This document shows, piece after piece, positions 58,209-64,000 of a stretch of 64,000 nt of DNA. Positions within the stretch are counted from its first letter, which is position 1. Every line of letters begins with the position of its first letter. The notes beneath the pieces were generated by a model. The model ran no database searches, was not told the DNA's origin, and saw only the letters and a list, made by a program, of their open reading frames with translations. A program made the position numbers and the translations under genes. The stretch comes from Costus lasius (Eukaryota > Streptophyta > Magnoliopsida > Zingiberales > Costaceae): assembly GCA_027563935.2 (NCBI GenBank), contig CM050451.1, positions 26,117,565 to 26,181,564 on the forward strand, read 5' to 3'.

Positions 58209-60521
58209 AGCAGATGTAGGAGTTGAAAGTTGATATGAAGGGAGAGCAGTAGTAGGAATCGTACCAAAATTTGCCGCGAGTCAGAGGTGAAATTCAGAAA
58301 ATGGAAGGCTCTTGGCAGAGTTGGCAAAACACGTCTCTATGAAGAACGTCGATAGCAGAGCAGATGTGCGGATCAAAATGCAGCAGCAGATGAAATCAAT
58401 AGGAGTTGAATTCAACGGGGGAGAAGGCTTGCTCCGGAGTCGGCAATGGTCGGGCAATAGTAGTGGTCAGAATTGGGTGGTCGGCGCTTGTGAAGCTGGA
58501 TCAAAAATAGCAGAGTAGAAACCACTCTCGAGGAAAATAGCAGCTGCTGAAATCGGACGTGATGGTGTTGCCGGCCATTGCCTCAATTAATCAAGGCATT
58601 ATGGGCAAACGACGAATGGCTTTGGCAGTTTGTATGAAGCAAAGGTCGGTGGCGTTGAGGAGGAATGGTACCAGTGGTCTTCCGATCGCTCAGCTTGCAT
58701 TGGGAGACATTGTCGAGGCGCAAATAGTATAATCAGCAAAAATCTTGAACGGGAACAAGCAGAGCAATACCAAATTGGTGAATCAACTTCAATTATAGCT
58801 GTAGCAGCGGTAGAATAAGTTCGGCGAGGTAGGTGCATCATGAGATATCGCCACCAAAAATTCCATGAAAAAGGGTAGTAGCGACTGGAATCAAAGGAGG
58901 AGTCACTACTAGCACTTGGTTCGTCAGATGGAAGGAAGGAGTAGGTAATTGCATCGCGGCCACAAAATCAGAGAAATAAATCGCCTGATGGTCTGCTGCT
59001 AGAGTCGTCTGCAGAAGATACCGCCTTAAGAGTAGATCAGCGAGGCGAGGGGATTTATGGAAGTCAGAATGGAAGCTTGCGCCTTCAATGTGGATGGCGA
59101 ACGGAAAGAGTCCAAGCGTCGTCGGCAGTTGTAGGTGTTGGAACGCGGAGGCAAAATACCATAATTGCAGGGGGAAGTCGGCGCAATAAATTATTTCGAT
59201 TAAAGATGTCGCCGATTTCAAGCTCAACCGTTGGAATGAAGATGGTGCTGAGTTCAGTTGGAGAAGACCGGCAGCAGGTGGAGTAATAGAAGTTAATGGT
59301 GCTTGAAGTAGCAATGGCGGAAGGGTGACCGCTGTTGGTTGGAAACAGTGGAAGATGGGCGGAAGACGTTGAAGAAAAGGCCTTGGCACCGATTTTTTTG
59401 TTGTAGATCTAGAAGAGCCACGCAGCTTTGATGAGGGAAGCGTTGTACCAGATTGGAGAGTTAAATGAAATCTGTCGCCTTCAATTTGAGACAGCGAACT
59501 GAAGGAGGCCAATCGTCGTCGACGGTTGCAGATATTGGAGAGCGGTGGACGATTGGGTAACGTGGGCGGCGACGGTTTCGAGTGAGGTGGCGACTTCAGT
59601 CCAGACTGAAGCAGAAAAGGGGGCGGCTGTAATTGAAGTCGCCTGAAGCTTGAAGGCGGCGGCTACGAGCGTTTTCCAGGTGTTGAAGGAGGGCGGCTGC
59701 AATTTCAGTTGACGATTGATGAGGTCGGCTTTGGTGGAAGGATGACACCGATTTCAGGTTCGGCGGCAAGATTTGTTGAAGTTGGAGAGTGCTCGTACTT
59801 TTGCCGAGCGTGGAAAATGATTTCCACGATTTTGACTGTCCAAACCATCTGATGCCCATAAGTAATATTACGGCCCAGCAAATTTTTTTTATTTTTTTTT
59901 AAAAAACGTAAGACAAATCCATAATTTGAATCTCTAACCTAAAAAAAATAACACACGTCAAAAAAAATATAAATTAAAGAAATAAAGCACTTGGGTTGCC
60001 TCCCAAGAAGCGCTAATTTAGAGTCATTAGCTTGACCACCAGTGTAATGCAGAGTTTAGAATGTATAAATCAGCACCAAGTGATGCATACCTTAAATTGT
60101 CATATAGTGATTTCAGGTATACGTTTCTTTCAATAGTTACCTAGGGGTGCTTCCTCATGTAGGTTTTTAGATTTTTACCATTCTCGAATCGATTCATTCA
60201 GTAGAATCAAGGACTTTCACAGAAGTTTGAGTTTTTTCATTGTCCTTCTCATCCTTCTTAGCTTGACTGGAACATCATATAAAATTTCCATTGACTTTTA
60301 CACAAAATGATCAGCAAGTTATAATAAGAAGGTCATATCTTTAAAGACTTCTATGACTTAAAAAGTTGTACAGTGAATATTTCAGAAAGTCTATGCCAAG
60401 GCAGAGTTACGCTAACAGAATGAAAACTATGTTACCAAAAAAAAAGTAAGAAAAGAAATAAAAATAAACAAGATAAAGTCTAGTCTATTAATTCTTAAAT
60501 CACTTCGATATTGGTTGCCTG
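58209..60521 (-). other. Element D: interior without supported genes
   Basis: Open stretches on the minus strand (59860-59596, 59702-59481, 59512-58838) are Ser/Thr/Pro/Leu-rich, lie in different frames and show no retroelement motif. They may be a decayed leader for the 3' ORF. The hairpin CTTGGG-TTGCCT-CCCAAG (59990-60007) is shared exactly with F, where it follows pol. Confidence 0.55.
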
Positions 60522-60539
60522 TCCCCGGCAACGGCGCCA
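60522..60539 (-). promoter_or_regulatory. Primer binding site of element D (tRNA-Asp)
   Basis: Plus-strand TCCCCGGCAACGGCGCCA equals the 3' end of plant tRNA-Asp(GUC) including CCA, so the minus-strand RNA pairs with it. Five bases separate it from the 5' LTR. tRNA-Asp priming is typical of Athila-type elements. Confidence 0.92.
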
Positions 60540-60544
60540 AAACT

Positions 60545-62124
60545 TGATATGTACTTTACTGTACTACTAACCGCAAGCATGACGGCTTTGTCGTAGTAGT
60601 ACTTAAGATGTCGATCCCACAGGGACAGTGATCAAGTACCGAGTGATTACGAATCAATAGCTAGACAATCAGATAAATATTTTTAGGTTTTCCAAAAATA
60701 AATGAAAATACAACTAAAATACAAATGCTAGTCGAATTAAACAAGTGAAAGTATTGGATAGAAAACAAGGTTTAGAGACATCGAAACTTTGAGTTCATCT
60801 CGTTGATGGATCTTAAGCTCAAACAAGACAATTATCATAACAATGCAATTTTAAAAGTATTCAAGGAAATATCTAATGGTACAGATTACCCTCTTTCGAT
60901 GGCGTAATCCGGTATCAATCTAGATCAACGTCCTACTTTCGTGGCTCACCGTACTTAGATTGATCTATTGGGTTCAGAGATATTATAAGTTTCCTCATAC
61001 AAATCTGGCCCTAATTCTTGACCTCTCAGAGCATGTTCGATAAGGCAGATCTAGCGTCGCAATTCACCTTTCGATCCTTCTTGCGGTGCCCAAGAAAAGT
61101 AATTGCGTGATCAAGGCAATACTAGCAATAATACAGCACAGATCGAATAAACGCAAAATAAAATTTTCATTGATATGAGAAAACAAGTTTGAAACTAACA
61201 TCCAAACAACTAAAATACACTCTTGTTCCGATAAAGAAGATTATGCTATCATAGCATCAATTCAATACAAATCTCTAAAGGAAAAGAAGAAACTAAAAAG
61301 AAGATAGAAGAAAGAGGAAGCAAACTCGCTGCAGAAGGATTGAAACATTCCTTCAAGTCTTCTAGAATGATGTACCATTCCTTCTTCCTCCCTTGTAATC
61401 GCCAAGAACTTCCCTTTGCAAAACTCACTAGCCCACTTTGAGCCCCAATTGGGCGCTACTTTCCTTTAGCGAATTCAACCCCTTTATATAGAATCCTGGT
61501 GCCCCTTGGAATTCTGAATTAAATCCTGGAATTAAATTCTAGATTAAATCCTCCATTATGGCTCCTAATGGCGTGTCTTTTCGTATTCGGAATTGAATTC
61601 TCCTCTATTAATGACCTTTAATTACGTGTCTCTTCATATTCCGCATTGAATTCTCCTCATTAATTATATGACTTTTCAAATTCCGCAATGATGATTGTAA
61701 CAAAAATGCATTAAATGCAGTCTTTTTAATTCTTGTAACCTTCAGACAATTAATGCTCATTTAATCCTTGACGGCTATAATAAATTCCGATGGCTACGGA
61801 TAAACTCTGGCGCTTGCAGATAAACTTTTGCGGAGGTTGGGAGATTTCAGTCGTGAGGAAGATTATGAACTCGGCTGTAATTCTGAAAATTAGCTCTGTT
61901 TGAAGCCAAACTTCTCGCCAAGGTTCTTGATTCACTCGGGATATAAATATACCTCCAAATAGCTCCAAAAATGAGTGAATTATCCTGTATTTATCAAGCA
62001 TGACAAGAAGTGAAGCTTCTGAAGAAAATCAATGAAATAAGCTGAAAAGAGATGTAAAAATATGAAAATAGGTCTCGATTCACTAGTAAAAATTAGTCTA
62101 AAAGACTAAAAATACGAGACATCA
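60545..62124 (-). repeat. Element D 5' LTR
   Basis: 1580 bp. CTATATAAAG box on the minus strand at 61482-61491. No gene. Confidence 0.9.
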
Positions 62125-62485
62125 TGCATCTCCTATCACTTGTAAGGATAACTCATGACACCAAGTCATTGCCTCACAGCGGGTCTGTCCAGTATATCCA
62201 CCACTGATATACCCATATGTCTGCGTTATCATCTCGCACCTAACCAGCCCATATACTAGTCTCGCAAGTATCATAGTTGTCTCATATCTACTAAGGTATA
62301 TTGACTGGGGATAAGAGTTTGAGCACAGATCCAATCTGTCTCCAAGGACATTATCATATAAGTACATGATCGCAGATGTAAGCAAATAATGATAACGACA
62401 ATGCTAGAATGATATATAAATATCAAAGTCAAGTAGTACAATAATGGACCATACTAGGTCCTAGGGCATATACACCAACAGGACT

Positions 62486-63156
62486 ATGCCTTCTCGGACC
62501 ATGAAGTGGCACTTCTCCCAATTCAACACCAAGTTCACCACTTCACATCTCTGCAAGACTTTAGAAAGGTTAGATAAACAATGGTTGAAAGAAGAGCCAT
62601 ACACAGAAAAGTCATCCATGAAGTCCTCATTGTAGTCAACGAAGATTGCCATTATCGCCCATTGAAATATGGCAGGAGCATTGCAAAGGCCAAAGGGCGT
62701 CCTCCTATATGCATAAGTACCATAGGGGTAGGTGAAAGTTATTTTCTCTTGATCATCAGGGTGGATAGATATCTAGAAAAAACTTAAAAAACTATCCAGA
62801 AAACAAAAGTAAGAGTTATGTGCTAGTCTTTCTAACATTTGATCAATGAATGATAATGGGAAGTGGTCTTTTCTTGTGGCCGCATTCAATTTCCTATAAT
62901 CTATGCACATCCTCCATCCTGTGACCATGTGTGTAGGTATCAACTCATCAGAATCATTCTTGACCACTATAATGCCTCCCTTTTTAGGAAAAACATGTAC
63001 TGGGCTCACCCAAGAACTATTAGAGATGGGGTAAATGACCCCTGCATCCAATAGTTTGAGCACTTTCTTCTTCACAATCTCCTTCATATGCGGGTTCAAT
63101 CGGCGTTGAAATTCCATTGATGGCTTGCTATCTTGCTCAAGTAAGATCCTGTGCAT
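62486..63156 (-). pseudogene. Element F: reverse transcriptase, N-terminal and active-site part
   Basis: 63156-62773: RRLNPHMKEIVKKKVLKLLD, then SNSSWVSPVHVFPKKGGIIV and GWRMCIDYRKLNAATRKDHF. 62652-62486: NEDFMDDFSVYGSSFNHCLS, then VLNWEKCHFMVREGIVL, which continues at 42495 after the GGACT duplication. The FMDDF active site is kept. Frameshifts and a gap near 62660-62770 break the frame. Athila-type RT. Confidence 0.85.
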
Positions 63157-63187
63157 GCAAATAGAAGGGTGAATTCCTTTAATATCG

Positions 63188-63998
63188 TTAAGTGAATAAC
63201 CAATTACCTTTTTTGTGAAAACGGAGTTCTTCTACAAGGAGTTCAATTTGCTCTTTGTTCAGTTCATCATTCACTATCACTGGGCATATAGAGTTATCAC
63301 ATAGGAATTCATATCTCAATGTGTTAGGTAAACTCTTGAATTCAATCCTCTTTGACTCTGGTTCCTCTAAATTCTCTTCAGATGTCACTTATAACTTCAA
63401 GGGCTTAGACTCAATTATTGGGCACGAGTCTAAAAGTTCAGAATAGTTTTTAGCGTGCTCTTCAATGTCTTTCTCCTTAGCATTAATCAAACTTAACTCA
63501 AGTGGATCCACTTCTCCCTTGTAAGGTTCAATATGTCTTATAGCTTTCTCAATAATATCTACACTGCAACATGTACCTACAAGAGAAGGTTTTTTCAAAG
63601 AATCAGATAAGTCAAACTGTACAACATTATCATCGATGTTCAAATCTAGTTTTCCATTTTTTACACCGATGACAACACCGGATGTGGCTAGAAAAGGTCT
63701 CCCAAGAATAATAGGGAGTCTGCCATTCTCAACTATCTCTAAAACAACAAAATCAGATAGGACAAAGTAATCTCCCACTTTGATTGGTACATCTTCCATG
63801 ATACCAACGGGATGACGAATTGATCTGTCTGCAAGCTGTAAAGAAATATTGGTTGCCTTCAAGTCTCCAATTCCAGCTGTTTGCACAAAGAGAGAGGCAT
63901 AAGGCTAACGCTCGCTCCCAAATGATATAGAGCCCGCTGGAATGTCATCTCCTCAATTTGGTAGGGTATAAAAAAACTGCCAGGGTCTTTGAGTTTCT
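63188..63998 (-). pseudogene. Element F: aspartic protease region
   Basis: At the right edge the frame reads TFQRALYHLGASVSLMPLSL. Athila proteases normally have Asp before LGAS, and here it is His, so the catalytic residue is lost. A one-base shift follows near 63880. Then ATNISLQLADRSIRHPVGIM and PIILGRPFLATSGVVIGVKN (63886-63389), and a further open piece to 63188 leading into RT. The gag part lies beyond the window. Confidence 0.82.
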
Positions 63999-64000
63999 AG

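Larger units (their letters stand above)
55418..62124 (-). mobile_element. Element D: coding-poor Athila-like LTR element (LARD-like)
   Basis: LTRs 55418-57000 and 60545-62124 (TGATGTG...GACATCA), duplication TGCAT at 55413-55417 and 62125-62129. The primer site matches tRNA-Asp and a polypurine tract adjoins the left LTR. The 3.5-kb interior has no gag or pol; only a short ORF (58032-58208) and noncoding parts resembling the 3' portion of F remain. All signals needed in cis are present, so it probably moved with enzymes of an Athila-type relative. The uninterrupted target sequence can be seen in related LTRs (for example around 10287). Confidence 0.9.
42496..62480 (-). mobile_element. Solo LTR H (copia A family) carrying three further insertions
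   Basis: The ends TGTTGGGAAACC and GCATATACACCAACA are flanked by GGACT (42491-42495, 62481-62485) inside the RT of F. Its own sequence is 42496-43189, 45463-45612, 54668-55417 and 62130-62480, about 1945 bp in all, i.e. one LTR. There is no internal copia region of its own. Insertions: B' (ATTCA), I (TTGTT) and D (TGCAT). Confidence 0.9.
6156..64000 (-). mobile_element. Element F: old Athila-like Ty3/gypsy retroelement hosting all later insertions
   Basis: F runs from its 3' LTR (6156-7651) to beyond the right window edge. Read right to left it gives protease, RT, RNase H linker, integrase, a promoter-like region with a 3' ORF, noncoding DNA, then the LTR. Residues such as FMDDFSVYGSSF (RT), TPLGMSPFQIIYG and HLPVEIEHRAFWAIK (integrase) are typical of Athila/Calypso elements. 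The frames rejoin at the TSDs of E, G and H, which shows that the pieces were once one element. Only about 7.5 kb of this span is F itself. Every coding piece carries stops, frameshifts or insertions. The 5' LTR and gag lie outside the window. Confidence 0.8.

Noticed and set aside
58838..59859. Minus-strand open frames in D (up to 224 codons)
   Set aside because: Compositionally biased (Ser, Thr, Pro, Leu), in different frames, with no Gag, Pol or Env motif. Kept only as noncoding interior.
60522..60539. Exact match to the end of tRNA-Asp
   Set aside because: Only the 3' 18 bases match and there is no tRNA body. Position five bases from an LTR identifies it as the primer binding site.

Overview
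The window is nuclear DNA of a flowering plant, probably a eudicot. The signs are Ty1/copia and Ty3/gypsy retroelements with plant tRNA primer sites, a Tourist-type MITE, and AT-rich intergenic DNA. There is no bacterial gene organisation. The species cannot be told from the sequence.

Bases 1-6155 are the only host-like part. They hold the 3' end of a host coding sequence split by a solo LTR (about 60-1941), its downstream poly(A) signal, AT-rich intergenic DNA, a Tourist-like MITE (3920-4323), degenerate AT-rich repeats, and one weak candidate host exon (5659-5725).

From about 6156 to beyond 64000 everything belongs to one old Athila-like gypsy element (called F, minus strand), filled with later insertions. 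F survives in pieces: 3' LTR 6156-7651; 3' noncoding DNA 7652-8748 and probably 27321-27448; a 3' ORF and internal promoter-like region 30186-31440; integrase 31518-32009 and 39422-40050; integrase linker and RNase H/RT 41581-42495; RT and protease 62486-64000. The F reading frames rejoin across the insertions that interrupt coding sequence (E, G, H). Each of these, and A, has a matching 5-bp target-site duplication (TSD).

Elements inserted directly into F: A (copia, minus, 8749-27315, TSD AGGAC); C (copia, plus, 5'-truncated and rearranged, about 27449-30185); E (chromovirus-type gypsy, minus, 32010-39416, TSD GGGGG); G (solo gypsy LTR, 40051-41575, TSD ATTAG); H (solo copia LTR, 42496-62480, TSD GGACT). 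Third-level insertions: B (copia, minus, 10408-19668, TSD CTAAC) inside the left LTR of A; B' (solo LTR of the B family, 43190-45457, TSD ATTCA), I (nearly intact copia, 45613-54662, TSD TTGTT) and D (coding-poor Athila-like element, 55418-62124, TSD TGCAT), all inside the solo LTR H.

No element has a fully open gag-pol. Element I comes closest and looks youngest from its LTRs. Beyond the nest, the most interesting signals are noncoding: hairpins in the copia leaders whose arms change together between families; a 58-bp hairpin module present as a tandem pair in both F and D; arrays of inverted repeats in several unrelated gypsy LTRs; and an apparent internal promoter in F that carries the same inverted-repeat units as the F LTR.
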